Shown piece after piece: positions 30,770 to 41,009 of a DNA stretch of 64,000 nt. Position 1 is the stretch's first letter; the number at the start of each line of letters is the position of its first letter. This DNA is from Staphylococcus saccharolyticus (GTDB lineage Bacteria > Bacillota > Bacilli > Staphylococcales > Staphylococcaceae). Made by a program: the position numbers and the translations under genes. The notes beneath the pieces are model-generated. The model worked only from the letters and a program-made list of their open reading frames with translations, was not told the origin of the DNA and searched no databases. The stretch spans positions 1,054,001-1,118,000 of the forward strand of contig NZ_UHDZ01000001.1 of the NCBI RefSeq assembly GCF_900458815.1, given 5' to 3'.

Positions 30770-30784
30770 AATTTTCTAAAAATT
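30770..30784 (+). promoter_or_regulatory. CodY-like box upstream of the CBS-domain gene
   Basis: AATTTTCTAAAAATT has 14 of 15 matches to AATTTTCWGAAAATT. It lies 117 bases before the CBS gene and 60 bases before the divergent stress gene. In AT-rich DNA a chance match is possible. Confidence 0.35.
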
Positions 30785-30900
30785 ATTTAGGACACTTTAT
30801 GGTGGTTTTCAATAGTTTTAAAAGGTTGTTCAATGATTTTTTTTGAGTTAAAAGTTATAATATCTATAATACTGCTATAGAGAAATAAAGAGGTAACGGG

Positions 30901-32199
30901 ATGACGAAACATGAACAAATTATAAAATACATAGAAACCTTATCAATAGGTTCAAAAATTTCTGTCCGCAAAATCGCCAAAGTATTAGATGTATCAGAAG
31001 GTACTGCCTATAGAGCTATTAAAGATGCAGGTCAACTTGGTATAGTGACTACAATAGATCGAGTAGGAACTGTTAGAATTGAAAAACGAAATAGAGATAA
31101 TATTGATAATTTAACCTTTAATGAAATCGCGAAAATTATCGATGGCCAAATTTTAGGAGGTAAGGGTGGTTTAGGAAATACTGTCTCCAAATTTGCAATA
31201 GGGGCAATGGAGCTTAAAGATATTTTAAAGTATATAGGAAGCCAAACTTTACTTATTGTAGGTAATAGAGAAAACGTTCAAATGGAAGCACTTAGAAGAG
31301 GTACATCCATCCTTATTACGGGAGGCTTTCATCCAAGTAAAGACGTCATTAATTATGCTAATGAGCATGACTTACCCATACTTTCTTCAAGTTATGATAC
31401 GTTTTTAGTTGCTAACATAATAAATAGAGCAATGTATAACCAAAAGATTCGTAAAGAAATTCTTGTTGTCGATGATATCGTCAAACCCATTGATGACTTA
31501 TCCGTGTTATTTGACTCTATGAAAATAAACGACTACAAAAAGTTGGCCAATAAAACAGGTCATACAAGATTTCCAATTGTAAACGAGGAATTTAAATTAG
31601 TAGGCATCGTAACAAGTAGAGAAATCATCAATATGAATGAAGACGATCAACTTGGTAAGGTTATGACTAAGCAACCACTAAGTGTTAAACTTACTAATAC
31701 TGTAGCTAGTTGTGCGCATTTAATGATTTGGGAAGGTATAGAATTATTACCAGTAACAGATAATAATAAAAAGACTGTGGGTGTAATTAATCGACAGGAT
31801 GTCCTTAAATCAATGCAACTATTAGGGAGACAACCACAAATAGGCGAAACAATTAGTGATCAAATTGCTAAACATATTACTATTCATTCTAATGGAATAG
31901 ACGTAGAAGTATCTCCTATAGTGACTAATCATTACGGTACACTGAGTAAGGCTGTGTTTGTTGGTATCATCGAAGAAACGATTCGCCATGAGATGAGAAA
32001 ATATAAAAAGGGTAATGTCATGATTGAAAATTTAAGTATTACGTATATTAAGACAGTACCAATTGAATCTATGATTGAGGTTCATTATGAAATGTTAGAT
32101 GTTGGACGTTATTTTGCTAAATTAGAAGTATCGATGTTAAATAATAATGAAAAAGTAGCTAATGCTTTAATTATATGTCAAATGTTCGAAGGTTTTTAA
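30901..32199 (+). CDS. HTH / DRTGG / CBS-domain regulatory protein, YtoI-like
   Basis: A 432-residue multi-domain protein. In order: a winged-helix-like N-terminus (about 1-60, KISVRKIAKVLDVSEGTAYRA), a DRTGG domain (about 70-185), a pair of CBS domains (about 190-310) that usually bind adenine nucleotides, and a C-terminal hot-dog thioesterase-like domain (about 325-432). This architecture matches Bacillus YtoI. It leads a tight run with nrnA and dnaE (gaps 35 and 30 bases), so an operon is likely. Function unknown; a nucleotide-sensing regulator is an inference. Confidence 0.88.
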   Translation: MTKHEQIIKYIETLSIGSKISVRKIAKVLDVSEGTAYRAIKDAGQLGIVTTIDRVGTVRIEKRNRDNIDNLTFNEIAKIIDGQILGGKGGLGNTVSKFAIGAMELKDILKYIGSQTLLIVGNRENVQMEALRRGTSILITGGFHPSKDVINYANEHDLPILSSSYDTFLVANIINRAMYNQKIRKEILVVDDIVKPIDDLSVLFDSMKINDYKKLANKTGHTRFPIVNEEFKLVGIVTSREIINMNEDDQLGKVMTKQPLSVKLTNTVASCAHLMIWEGIELLPVTDNNKKTVGVINRQDVLKSMQLLGRQPQIGETISDQIAKHITIHSNGIDVEVSPIVTNHYGTLSKAVFVGIIEETIRHEMRKYKKGNVMIENLSITYIKTVPIESMIEVHYEMLDVGRYFAKLEVSMLNNNEKVANALIICQMFEGF

Positions 32200-32234
32200 A
32201 GTAAGAACGAAGTTTTATCAAGGGAGTAAACAAA

Positions 32235-33173
32235 ATGGAAAATATAATGAATAAAATAATGCTTGAAATTGAACAAAATGAAACAATAGTTATACATAGA
32301 CATGTAAGGCCCGATCCTGACGCAATTGGTTCACAATTAGGACTCAAGTATTATTTGAAAAAGAAATATCCTAACAAGCGTATTTATGCAGTGGGGGAAA
32401 ATGAATCATCTTTAGAATTTATTGGTAACATGGACATTATTCAAGAGGAAGTTTATCAAGATGCACTTGTTATTGTTTGTGATACTGCTAATGCACCTCG
32501 TATTGATGATCAACGATACCAAATGGCGAGTGAGGTTTTAAAAATCGATCATCATCCTGCCACTGATCAATACGGGGATATTAATTTTGTTAATACAAAG
32601 GCTTCTTCAACGAGTGAAATCATTTATGATTTTATAACACATTTTAATGATGAACATATTATAGACGAAAAAGTAGCCAGAGTTTTATATTTAGGAATAG
32701 TAGGGGATACAGGAAGATTTTTATTTAATAATACGACACAACACACAATGACAGTTGCTGGCAAATTGCTTTCTTTCTCATTTGACCATAATGCTGAACT
32801 AAATAAAATGTCTGAGAAAGATACTAAGCTTTTACCTTTCCAAGGATACGTTTTACAAAACTTTGAATTAGATAATAGCGGATACTGTCAAGTACGTATC
32901 ACTAAACATATATTGGAAGAATTTAATATTCAACCTAACGAAGCCTCACAATTTGTAAATACCATTGCAGATATAAGGGGGTTAAAAATTTGGATGTTTG
33001 GCGTGGATGAAGGCAATCAAATTAGATGCCGTTTACGTTCTAAAGGAAGTATCATCATTAATGATGTAGCTAATGATTTTGGTGGTGGTGGTCATCCAAA
33101 TGCATCTGGTGTATCAGTTTATAGTTGGGAAGAATTTGAAAAATTAGCCGATGCTTTACGAGCAAAACTTTAA
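32235..33173 (+). CDS. nrnA: DHH-family oligoribonuclease / pAp phosphatase
   Basis: A 312-residue NrnA: breaks down 2-5 nt RNAs and 3'-phosphoadenosine 5'-phosphate. Metal-binding motifs are in place: HVRPDPDA (Asp27, Asp29), VCDTAN (Asp83), DHH at 105-107 and GDTGRF. The DHHA1 substrate domain ends in [10 protein letters not shown] at 283-292. AAGGGAG precedes the ATG. Between the CBS protein and dnaE, as in Bacillus (ytoI-ytqI-dnaE). Confidence 0.95.
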   Translation: MENIMNKIMLEIEQNETIVIHRHVRPDPDAIGSQLGLKYYLKKKYPNKRIYAVGENESSLEFIGNMDIIQEEVYQDALVIVCDTANAPRIDDQRYQMASEVLKIDHHPATDQYGDINFVNTKASSTSEIIYDFITHFNDEHIIDEKVARVLYLGIVGDTGRFLFNNTTQHTMTVAGKLLSFSFDHNAELNKMSEKDTKLLPFQGYVLQNFELDNSGYCQVRITKHILEEFNIQPNEASQFVNTIADIRGLKIWMFGVDEGNQIRCRLRSKGSIIINDVANDFGGGGHPNASGVSVYSWEEFEKLADALRAKL

Positions 33174-33203
33174 ATGTATTATAAATGAAGGGAGATAGTG
33201 AAC

Positions 33204-36200
33204 ATGGTAGCGCATTTAAATATTCATACAGCTTATGATTTGTTGAATTCTAGTTTAAGAATTCATGATGTCATCCATAAAGCTAAAAAAGAAGGTTATA
33301 GTGCGCTGGCTGTCACTGATACAAATGTTTTATATGGTTATCCCAAATTTTATGATGCGTGTATGTCAGCTGACATTCATCCTATATTTGGTATGACTAT
33401 CTATGTTACAGATGGCTTGTATACGATTGAGACAGTTGTATTAGCTCAAGATAACGAGGGATTAAAATCACTCTATCAACTTTCTTCAGCTATAAAAATG
33501 AAAGAAAAAGAGGAGATCCCGTTAGAATGGCTTAAAAATTATGAACAACATTTGATTATTATTTTTAAAGATGTTGAAGCATCACATATCCAAATTTTAG
33601 AAGCATTTAGTGAAAAAGACGAAGTCTATATCAATCATACGAGCGATGAGGCTGTTAATGCTAAAAGAATTTGGTTGCAATCTGCAAGGTATTTAGATGA
33701 AGATGATGCTGAAACGATTGTTGCCTTACATGCTATTAAAGATAATACTAAATTGGATTTAGTGAATGAAATTAAATCTTTAGGTGAACATTTTCCTAGT
33801 CGACAAGAATTAGAACAGTTTAACTTTAGTGAAGAATTTATTAAAAATGCGCTTGATATTGAAAATCTCTGTAAAGCCAAGCTTGATTATCATCAATCTT
33901 TGTTACCTCAATTTATGACGCCTAATGGTGAGCCTTCCAAAGACTATTTATGGTCCATACTTATACAACAATTAAAGCGATGGAATCTCGATAATGATAA
34001 TTATTATAAGCGTCTCAAACATGAATATAATATTATAACAAATATGGGTTTTGAAGATTACTTTTTGATTGTGAGTGATCTTATCCATTATGCTAAAACG
34101 CATGATGTTATGGTGGGACCTGGACGTGGTTCTTCTGCTGGTTCGCTAGTGAGTTATTTATTAGAGATTACAACAATTGACCCACTTAAATTTAACTTAC
34201 TATTTGAAAGATTTTTAAACCCTGAACGTGTCACTATGCCTGATATTGATATAGATTTTGAAGATACACGACGGGAGCGTGTAATTCAATATGTTCAAGA
34301 AAAATACGGAGAGCACCATGTCTCTGGAATAGTCACATTTGGACATTTACTTGCAAGAGCGGTCGGTCGTGACGTGGGACGAATTATGGGATTTGATGAT
34401 GTGACTTTAAACGAAATTTCTAAGTTAATCCCTCATAAATTAGGCATTACATTGGAACAAGCATACCAAGAAGACGAGTTTAAAGCTTTCGTACATCGTA
34501 ATCATAGAAACGAACGTTGGTTTGAGATAAGTAAAAAGTTAGAAGGATTACCAAGACATACATCTACGCATGCTGCAGGTATTATTATTAATGATCAGCC
34601 TCTGTTTAATTTTGCTCCTTTAACTTTAGGTGATACTGGGTTATTAACCCAATGGACTATGACAGAAGCTGAAAAGATAGGCCTCCTTAAAATTGATTTT
34701 TTGGGATTGCGTAATCTTTCAATTATTCATCAAATCGTAACTCAAGTAAAGAAAAATTTAAATATAGATATTGAGGTAGAGCAAATTCCTTTTGATGATA
34801 AAAGTGTTTTTCGCTTATTGTCTCAAGGTGATACTACTGGTATTTTCCAACTTGAATCAGATGGTGTACGTAGTGTACTAAAAAGGTTACAACCAGAACA
34901 CTTTGAAGATATCGTGGCAGTAACATCATTATATAGACCGGGTCCAATGGAAGAGATACCAACGTATATTACAAGAAGACATGATCCATCTAAAGTAGAG
35001 TATCTACATCCTGATTTAGAGCCTATTCTCAAAAGTACGTATGGGGTTATTATTTATCAAGAGCAGATTATGCAAATTGCTAGTAGTTTTGCTGATTTTA
35101 GTTATGGTGAAGCAGATAATTTAAGAAGAGCAATGAGTAAAAAGAATCGCGTTGTTTTAGAGAGTGAACGCCAACATTTTATTGATGGATCCAATAAAAA
35201 TGGTTATGACGAACGTGTGAGTAAGCAAATCTTTGATTTAATACTTAAATTTGCTGACTATGGATTTCCTCGTGCACATGCAGTAAGTTATTCAAAAATA
35301 GCATATATCATGGGTTACTTAAAAGTGCATTATCCTAATTACTTTTATGCAAATATACTTAGCAATGTTATCGGTAGTGAGAAAAAAACAGCTGCTATTA
35401 TTGATGAGGCTAAGCATCAACAACTTAATATTTTGCCACCTAATATTAATGAAAGTCATTGGTATTATAAAGCGAGCGCTAAAGGGATATATTTATCACT
35501 AGGAACTATTAAAGGTGTAGGGTATCAAAGTGTTAAATTAATTGTTGAAGAACGCTATCAAAATGGTAAATATAAAGATTTCTTTGACTTTACGAGACGA
35601 ATTCCTAAAAGAGTTAAGAATAGAAAATTACTTGAAGCTTTAATATTAGTTGGGGCTTTTGATACATTTGGCAAGAATCGTGCAACTTTGCTTCAAGCTA
35701 TTGATCAAGTTTTAGATTTGAACTCAGATGTTGAACAAGATGATATGATATTTGACTTACTTACACCTAAACAAACTTATGAAGATAAGGACGAACTACC
35801 TGACAAGTTGTTAAGTGATTATGAGAAAGAATATTTAGGTTTTTATATTTCTAAGCATCCAGTTGAGAAAGAATTTGAAAAAAAGCAATATTTAGGTATC
35901 TATAAATTAAGTAATGCTCAAAATTATCAATCTATTTTAATTCAACTTGAAGACATTAAACAAATTAGAACTAAAAAAGGCCAAAATATGGCATTTATTA
36001 CGATGAACGATGGAATAACACTTATGGATGGAGTTATTTTCCCTGATAAATTTAAAAGATATGAAACGACACTTTCAACAGAACAGATGTATATTGTTAT
36101 TGGTAAGTTCGAAAAGAGAAATCAGCAAAATCAACTTATCGTTCATCAACTATATGAAATTAATGACTATAAAAATAAAAAGCTTTCTGATTCTAAGCAA

Positions 36201-36401
36201 GTCGTATTACGAAATATAGCAGAACTTAAGTTAGAGATAGATCAAATATCTTGTGATACATCAAAGGCTAACTCAATAGAAATTAAAGGCTTTAATGAAA
36301 TGTCCAAAAAGATAACTCATTTAGGTTTTATTGAAAAAAACAACTCAAACTTTGAACAATTAATCCAGAGTTATAAACCTAGTGATATTAGGTTTATATA
36401 A
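33204..36401 (+). CDS. dnaE: DNA polymerase III alpha subunit DnaE
   Basis: A 1065-residue replicative polymerase of the DnaE3 type, which in Firmicutes extends RNA primers before handing over to PolC. An N-terminal PHP domain covers about 1-200, and the polymerase core has GPGRGSSAGSL and catalytic Asp347/Asp349/Asp351 in PDIDIDFED. Tandem HhH motifs follow (about 770-850), then an OB fold (about 920-1000). I choose ATG 33,204, 9 bases after AAGGGAG, giving the normal 1065 residues; GTG 33,198 lies too close to the site. No lesion in 3.2 kb, which argues against a high error rate in this sequence. Confidence 0.97.
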   Translation: MVAHLNIHTAYDLLNSSLRIHDVIHKAKKEGYSALAVTDTNVLYGYPKFYDACMSADIHPIFGMTIYVTDGLYTIETVVLAQDNEGLKSLYQLSSAIKMKEKEEIPLEWLKNYEQHLIIIFKDVEASHIQILEAFSEKDEVYINHTSDEAVNAKRIWLQSARYLDEDDAETIVALHAIKDNTKLDLVNEIKSLGEHFPSRQELEQFNFSEEFIKNALDIENLCKAKLDYHQSLLPQFMTPNGEPSKDYLWSILIQQLKRWNLDNDNYYKRLKHEYNIITNMGFEDYFLIVSDLIHYAKTHDVMVGPGRGSSAGSLVSYLLEITTIDPLKFNLLFERFLNPERVTMPDIDIDFEDTRRERVIQYVQEKYGEHHVSGIVTFGHLLARAVGRDVGRIMGFDDVTLNEISKLIPHKLGITLEQAYQEDEFKAFVHRNHRNERWFEISKKLEGLPRHTSTHAAGIIINDQPLFNFAPLTLGDTGLLTQWTMTEAEKIGLLKIDFLGLRNLSIIHQIVTQVKKNLNIDIEVEQIPFDDKSVFRLLSQGDTTGIFQLESDGVRSVLKRLQPEHFEDIVAVTSLYRPGPMEEIPTYITRRHDPSKVEYLHPDLEPILKSTYGVIIYQEQIMQIASSFADFSYGEADNLRRAMSKKNRVVLESERQHFIDGSNKNGYDERVSKQIFDLILKFADYGFPRAHAVSYSKIAYIMGYLKVHYPNYFYANILSNVIGSEKKTAAIIDEAKHQQLNILPPNINESHWYYKASAKGIYLSLGTIKGVGYQSVKLIVEERYQNGKYKDFFDFTRRIPKRVKNRKLLEALILVGAFDTFGKNRATLLQAIDQVLDLNSDVEQDDMIFDLLTPKQTYEDKDELPDKLLSDYEKEYLGFYISKHPVEKEFEKKQYLGIYKLSNAQNYQSILIQLEDIKQIRTKKGQNMAFITMNDGITLMDGVIFPDKFKRYETTLSTEQMYIVIGKFEKRNQQNQLIVHQLYEINDYKNKKLSDSKQVVLRNIAELKLEIDQISCDTSKANSIEIKGFNEMSKKITHLGFIEKNNSNFEQLIQSYKPSDIRFI

Positions 36402-36431
36402 CTTTTAACGATTTTTAAATTATGATATAGT

Positions 36432-36468
36432 TAACTGATGATTAATATGATAATCATCAGTTTTTCTT
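36432..36468 (+). terminator. dnaE terminator
   Basis: AACTGATGATTA and TAATCATCAGTT form a perfect 12-bp stem around a 7-base loop, then TTTCTTTT. The remaining bases to 36,707 hold a TATAAT at 36,678-36,683, probably the malic enzyme -10, and nothing coding. Confidence 0.92.
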
Positions 36469-36707
36469 TTACCATTGTTTATTGTTCTGGTTATAAATTT
36501 TCGTGCGTTGTGATCAGAAGAATAAATAATTTTTAACGATTTTATTTACACTAGGGAATTGAAAATTTAGTTATATACCATACCTATTCAATCTTTAATC
36601 GTGTATATTAAGTATAATGAGAAGTTATACTAGGTTTAAAGTATGTAAATTCTTAATTATCGCGACAGCTTTTCAACTATAATAATACTCAAATAGGGGT
36701 TGATTTC

Positions 36708-37937
36708 ATGTCTTTAAGAGACGATGCTTTAGAAATGCACAGAGAAAATCAAGGCAAATTAGAAGTTTCACCTAAAGTGAAAGTAACTAACAAAGAAGAA
36801 TTAAGCTTAGCGTATTCACCCGGTGTGGCAGAACCTTGTAAAGAAATACATGAGAATCCAAGAAAGGTATATGAATACACAATTAAAAGTAATACCGTAG
36901 CGGTTGTGACTGACGGTACTGCAGTATTAGGATTAGGGAACATTGGTGCTGAAGCAAGTATTCCAGTTATGGAAGGTAAAGCTGTATTATTTAAAAGCTT
37001 TGCAGGTATTAATGGTGTGCCAATTGCTTTAGATACGACTGACACCCAAGAAATTATTAATACAGTAAAATTAATTCAACCTAATTATGGTGGTATTAAT
37101 CTTGAAGATATTTCGGCACCTAGATGTTTTGAAATTGAAGAGACATTGAAAAAAGAAACGAATATACCGGTATTTCATGATGATCAGCATGGTACTGCTA
37201 TTGTGACTATGGCGGGATTGATTAATGCATTAAGAATTGTAGATAAAGATTTAACAGATATAAAAGTAGTTTTAAATGGTGCTGGAGCTGCTGGTATAGC
37301 CATTGTTAAATTGTTACATTCCTACGGAGTGAATGACATGATTATGTGTGATTCTAAAGGTGCCATTTACTCAGGTCGTCTATATGGTATGAATGATACA
37401 AAAGATTATGTAGCTAAATGGACGAACAAGGATAAAGTTGAAGGGTCACTAGAAGAAGTGATTAAAGAAGCTGATGTTTTTATTGGTGTTTCAGTTGCTG
37501 ACATTTTAACACAAGATATGGTAAAAACTATGGCCACTGATCCTATTATATTTGCAATGGCTAATCCAAATCCTGAAATTCAACCTGATGATGCAAAAGC
37601 TGCTGGTGCAAAAGTAGTAGGTACTGGTCGTTCGGATTTTCCTAATCAAATTAACAATGTATTGGCTTTTCCAGGAATTTTTAGAGGCGCATTAGATGTT
37701 GAAGCTACAAATATTAATGAAGATATGAAAAAAGCTGCCGTAGAGGCGATTGCAAACTTAATAGATAAAGAAGAATTGAATCCAGATTATTGCATACCTG
37801 GACCTTTTGACAAAAGAGTAGCACCTTCTGTTGCATGTCAAGTTGCTAAAGCTGCAATGGAATCTGGCGTAGCTAGAGTTGAAATCGATCCACAGGATGT
37901 TTATGATAAAACAATGCAAGCTACTGAATTAAAATAA
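36708..37937 (+). CDS. malic enzyme, NAD(P)-dependent
   Basis: Oxidative decarboxylation of malate to pyruvate, linking the TCA cycle to pyruvate and NAD(P)H. The 409-residue short form has the malic N-domain (about 15-150, TDGTAVLGLGNIG) and NAD-binding domain (about 165-400, VVLNGAGAAGIAI). DDQHGTAIV holds the metal Asp. There is no phosphotransacetylase domain. AGGGGT precedes the ATG. It sits before accDA, so it may provide NADPH or pyruvate for fatty acid synthesis (inference). Cofactor preference cannot be read safely; Bacillus YtsJ is the nearest relative I recall. Confidence 0.93.
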   Translation: MSLRDDALEMHRENQGKLEVSPKVKVTNKEELSLAYSPGVAEPCKEIHENPRKVYEYTIKSNTVAVVTDGTAVLGLGNIGAEASIPVMEGKAVLFKSFAGINGVPIALDTTDTQEIINTVKLIQPNYGGINLEDISAPRCFEIEETLKKETNIPVFHDDQHGTAIVTMAGLINALRIVDKDLTDIKVVLNGAGAAGIAIVKLLHSYGVNDMIMCDSKGAIYSGRLYGMNDTKDYVAKWTNKDKVEGSLEEVIKEADVFIGVSVADILTQDMVKTMATDPIIFAMANPNPEIQPDDAKAAGAKVVGTGRSDFPNQINNVLAFPGIFRGALDVEATNINEDMKKAAVEAIANLIDKEELNPDYCIPGPFDKRVAPSVACQVAKAAMESGVARVEIDPQDVYDKTMQATELK

Positions 37938-38039
37938 ATGAAATTCAATTTTTAGTCGATTCACTATATCAACTCAAGACTATTATTTTAATATCATATA
38001 TCTAACTGGGTGTAACAGAGGTTATTTGGAGGTTTACCA

Positions 38040-38903
38040 ATGTTTAAAGATTTTTTTAGTCGAAGTAAGAAAAAGAAATATTTAACTGTGCAAGATTCTA
38101 AACAAAATGATGTACCATCTGGGATAATGACTAAATGTCCCAAATGTAAAAAAATTATGTACACAAAAGAATTATCAGAAAATCTAAACGTATGTTTTAA
38201 TTGCGATCATCATATCGCTTTAACAGCATATAAAAGAATTGAAGCAATTTCTGATGAAGGAACATTTATAGAATTCGACAAGGATATGACCTCTGCGAAT
38301 CCATTGGATTTTCCTGGGTACATAGAAAAGATTGAAAAAGATCAACAAAAAACTGGTTTAAAAGAAGCAGTAGTTACTGGTACATCTGAACTTGACGGCA
38401 TTAAATATGGCGTAGCAGTCATGGATGCACGCTTTAGAATGGGAAGTATGGGATCAGTTGTTGGTGAAAAGATTTGTAGAATTACAGATTATTGCACTGA
38501 CAATTTCCTACCTTTTATTTTATTTTCTGCAAGCGGTGGTGCGAGAATGCAAGAAGGTATTATCTCATTAATGCAAATGGGTAAAACAAGTGTGTCTTTA
38601 AAACGTCATTCTGATGCTGGATTATTATATATTTCTTATATTACTCATCCAACGACAGGTGGTGTATCTGCGAGTTTTGCTTCAGTAGGTGATATTAATT
38701 TAAGTGAACCTAAGGCACTCATTGGTTTTGCAGGTAGACGTGTGATTGAACAAACGATTAATGAAAAGTTACCGGATGACTTTCAAACAGCTGAATTTCT
38801 TTTAGAGCATGGACAACTTGATAAAGTTGTTCATCGTAAAGATATGAGAGAAACTCTATCAAATATATTAAAAATGCATCAAGAGGTGAGTCGAGAATGT
38901 TAG
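38040..38903 (+). CDS. accD: acetyl-CoA carboxylase carboxyltransferase subunit beta
   Basis: With AccA it moves CO2 from carboxybiotin to acetyl-CoA, the first step of fatty acid synthesis. The four-cysteine zinc finger is Cys33, Cys36, Cys52 and Cys55 (CPKC ... CFNC). The crotonase-like core carries [10 protein letters not shown]. Length 287 is usual. TTGGAGG precedes the ATG. The 3' end overlaps accA by 7 bases, which couples the two subunits. Confidence 0.97.
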   Translation: MFKDFFSRSKKKKYLTVQDSKQNDVPSGIMTKCPKCKKIMYTKELSENLNVCFNCDHHIALTAYKRIEAISDEGTFIEFDKDMTSANPLDFPGYIEKIEKDQQKTGLKEAVVTGTSELDGIKYGVAVMDARFRMGSMGSVVGEKICRITDYCTDNFLPFILFSASGGARMQEGIISLMQMGKTSVSLKRHSDAGLLYISYITHPTTGGVSASFASVGDINLSEPKALIGFAGRRVIEQTINEKLPDDFQTAEFLLEHGQLDKVVHRKDMRETLSNILKMHQEVSREC

Positions 38904-39841
38904 ATTTTGAAAAACCACTTTTTGAAATAAAAAATAAAATTGAGTCTTTAAAAGAATCTCAAGAGAAAAATGAAGTTGATCTTCAAGAAGAAATAGATAT
39001 GTTAGAAGCTTCTCTTGAAAGAGAAACTAAAAAAATATATACCAATTTAAAACCTTGGGATCGAGTACAAATTGCACGTTTACAAGAAAGACCAACTACG
39101 TTAGATTATATACCTTATGTTTTCGATTCATTCATTGAGTTGCATGGAGATAGAAACTTTAGAGACGATCCAGCTATGATTGGTGGCATTGGCTATTTAA
39201 ATGGTAAAGCAGTCACATTGATTGGACAACAACGTGGGAAAGACACTAAAGATAACATATATCGTAATTTTGGAATGGCTCATCCTGAAGGATATCGTAA
39301 AGCGTTACGTTTAATGAAACAAGCAGAAAAGTTCAAGCGTCCAATTTTTACCTTTATCGATACTAAAGGTGCTTATCCTGGTAAAGCTGCTGAAGAAAGA
39401 GGACAAAGTGAGTCGATTGCTACAAACCTTATTAAGATGGCTTCATTAAAAGTACCTGTAATTGCAATAGTAATTGGTGAAGGTGGTAGTGGTGGCGCAC
39501 TTGGAATTGGTATAGCCAATCGTGTATTAATACTTGAAAATAGTACTTATTCAGTAATATCGCCTGAGGGTGCAGCAACATTATTATGGAAAGATAGTAA
39601 TTTAGCACAAATTGCTGCTGAAACCATGAAAATTACTGCAAATGATTTAAAAGGTTTAGAGATTGTTGATGAAGTCATTAAAGAACCACATGGTGGTGCA
39701 CATAAAGATGTTGAGTTACAAGCGCAAACCATTAAAGATGTTTTCATTCATCACCTTAATGACTTAGAAGATTTATCACCTCAAGATTTGGTTCACAATC
39801 GTTTTAATAAGTTTAGACAAATAGGATCTGTTGTAGAATAA
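38897..39841 (+). CDS. accA: acetyl-CoA carboxylase carboxyltransferase subunit alpha
   Basis: Alpha partner of AccD, 314 residues. A coiled N-terminal part (about 1-55) leads into the carboxyltransferase core with GHRNFRDD-like [26 protein letters not shown] and [12 protein letters not shown], the oxyanion-hole region. The start lies inside the end of accD with AGAGGTG as ribosome site. Intact. Confidence 0.97.
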   Translation: MLDFEKPLFEIKNKIESLKESQEKNEVDLQEEIDMLEASLERETKKIYTNLKPWDRVQIARLQERPTTLDYIPYVFDSFIELHGDRNFRDDPAMIGGIGYLNGKAVTLIGQQRGKDTKDNIYRNFGMAHPEGYRKALRLMKQAEKFKRPIFTFIDTKGAYPGKAAEERGQSESIATNLIKMASLKVPVIAIVIGEGGSGGALGIGIANRVLILENSTYSVISPEGAATLLWKDSNLAQIAAETMKITANDLKGLEIVDEVIKEPHGGAHKDVELQAQTIKDVFIHHLNDLEDLSPQDLVHNRFNKFRQIGSVVE

Positions 39842-39851
39842 AAATACAAAG

Positions 39852-39888
39852 GGCTAATAGTTGTTCTCATAGGCTATTAGCTCAATTT
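39852..39888 (+). terminator. accA terminator (weak)
   Basis: GGCTAATAG and CTATTAGCT-type arms pair around TTGTTCTCATAGG; the tail CAATTTTAT is only moderately T-rich. Confidence 0.6.
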
Positions 39889-39913
39889 TATGTTGTAAAA
39901 AAATTTTACTTTT

Positions 39914-39927
39914 TTAAAACGTTTACA
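39914..39927 (-). promoter_or_regulatory. candidate cre (CcpA) site before pfkA
   Basis: Minus-strand TGTAAACGTTTTAA matches TGWNANCGNTNWCA with one mismatch. It lies about 90 bases before pfkA. CcpA control of pfkA-pyk is reasonable, but direction (activation or repression) cannot be told. Confidence 0.5.
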
Positions 39928-40019
39928 TCAATAGAAAACCTTTCTTTTAATGGAACGTTAAAAAAATTTATGGTAATTTAGAGTTGAGGATAAATCTAGT
40001 TAAAGAAAGGTATGTCGTC

Positions 40020-40988
40020 ATGAAAAAGATTGCAGTTTTAACTAGCGGAGGAGATTCTCCGGGTATGAATGCTGCTGTTCGTGCAGTAGTTCGTACAGCA
40101 ATTTACAACAATATTGAGGTTTATGGGATATATCACGGTTACCAAGGTTTACTTGATGATGACATTCATAAACTTGAATTAGGATCAGTGGGAGACACGA
40201 TTCAACGGGGGGGTACTTTCCTTTTCTCAGCAAGGTGCTCTCAGTTTAAAGAAGGGGATGTACGTAAGAAAGGAATAGAAAATTTACGCAAGAGAGGTAT
40301 TGAAGGCCTAGTTGTTATTGGTGGAGATGGTAGTTATCGAGGTGCGCAACGAATTAGTGAAGAATGTAAAGAGATACAAACGATTGGTATCCCAGGTACG
40401 ATAGATAATGATATTAATGGCACTGATTTTACTATCGGCTTCGATACTGCACTTAATACTATTATTGAATCAGTAGATAAGATTAGAGATACTGCATCAA
40501 GTCACGCTAGAACGTTTATTGTAGAAGTGATGGGTCGTGACTGTGGAGATTTAGCTTTATGGGCTGGCTTATCTGTTGGTGCAGAAACTATTGTATTACC
40601 TGAAGTACAAACTGACATCAAAGATGTTGCAGAAAAAATTGAACAAGGTATTAAAAGAGGTAAGAAACATTCTATCGTTATGGTTGCTGAAGGTTGTATG
40701 AGTGGCCAAGAATGTGCTGATGAACTCATGAAGTATATTAATATTGATACTAGAGTTTCAGTTTTAGGTCATATTCAACGCGGAGGAAGTCCATCAGGTG
40801 CTGACCGTGTTCTAGCCTCACGTTTAGGTGGCTATGCGGTAGAGTTATTGAAACAGGGTGAAACAGCAAAAGGCGTAGGTATTAAGAATAATCGATTAAC
40901 ATCTACACCATTTGATGAAATATTTGGAGAAAGCGATCATCAATTTAATGCTAATATCTATCAATTAGCCAAAGAATTATCAATTTAA
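40020..40988 (+). CDS. pfkA: 6-phosphofructokinase
   Basis: Commits fructose-6-phosphate to glycolysis with ATP; bacterial PfkA is inhibited by PEP and activated by ADP. ATP-binding SGGDSPGMN starts at residue 9, GGDGS at 101-105, and the catalytic loop PGTIDNDI at 125-132 (Asp129). ATG 40,020 is 9 bases after AAGAAAGG, giving 322 residues. An upstream in-frame start at 39,984 lacks a ribosome site. Pyk follows 21 bases later, so a glycolytic operon is likely. A serine replaces the proline I recall after SARC; probably neutral. Confidence 0.97.
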   Translation: MKKIAVLTSGGDSPGMNAAVRAVVRTAIYNNIEVYGIYHGYQGLLDDDIHKLELGSVGDTIQRGGTFLFSARCSQFKEGDVRKKGIENLRKRGIEGLVVIGGDGSYRGAQRISEECKEIQTIGIPGTIDNDINGTDFTIGFDTALNTIIESVDKIRDTASSHARTFIVEVMGRDCGDLALWAGLSVGAETIVLPEVQTDIKDVAEKIEQGIKRGKKHSIVMVAEGCMSGQECADELMKYINIDTRVSVLGHIQRGGSPSGADRVLASRLGGYAVELLKQGETAKGVGIKNNRLTSTPFDEIFGESDHQFNANIYQLAKELSI

Positions 40989-41009
40989 AATATTTGGGAG
41001 GATTATATA

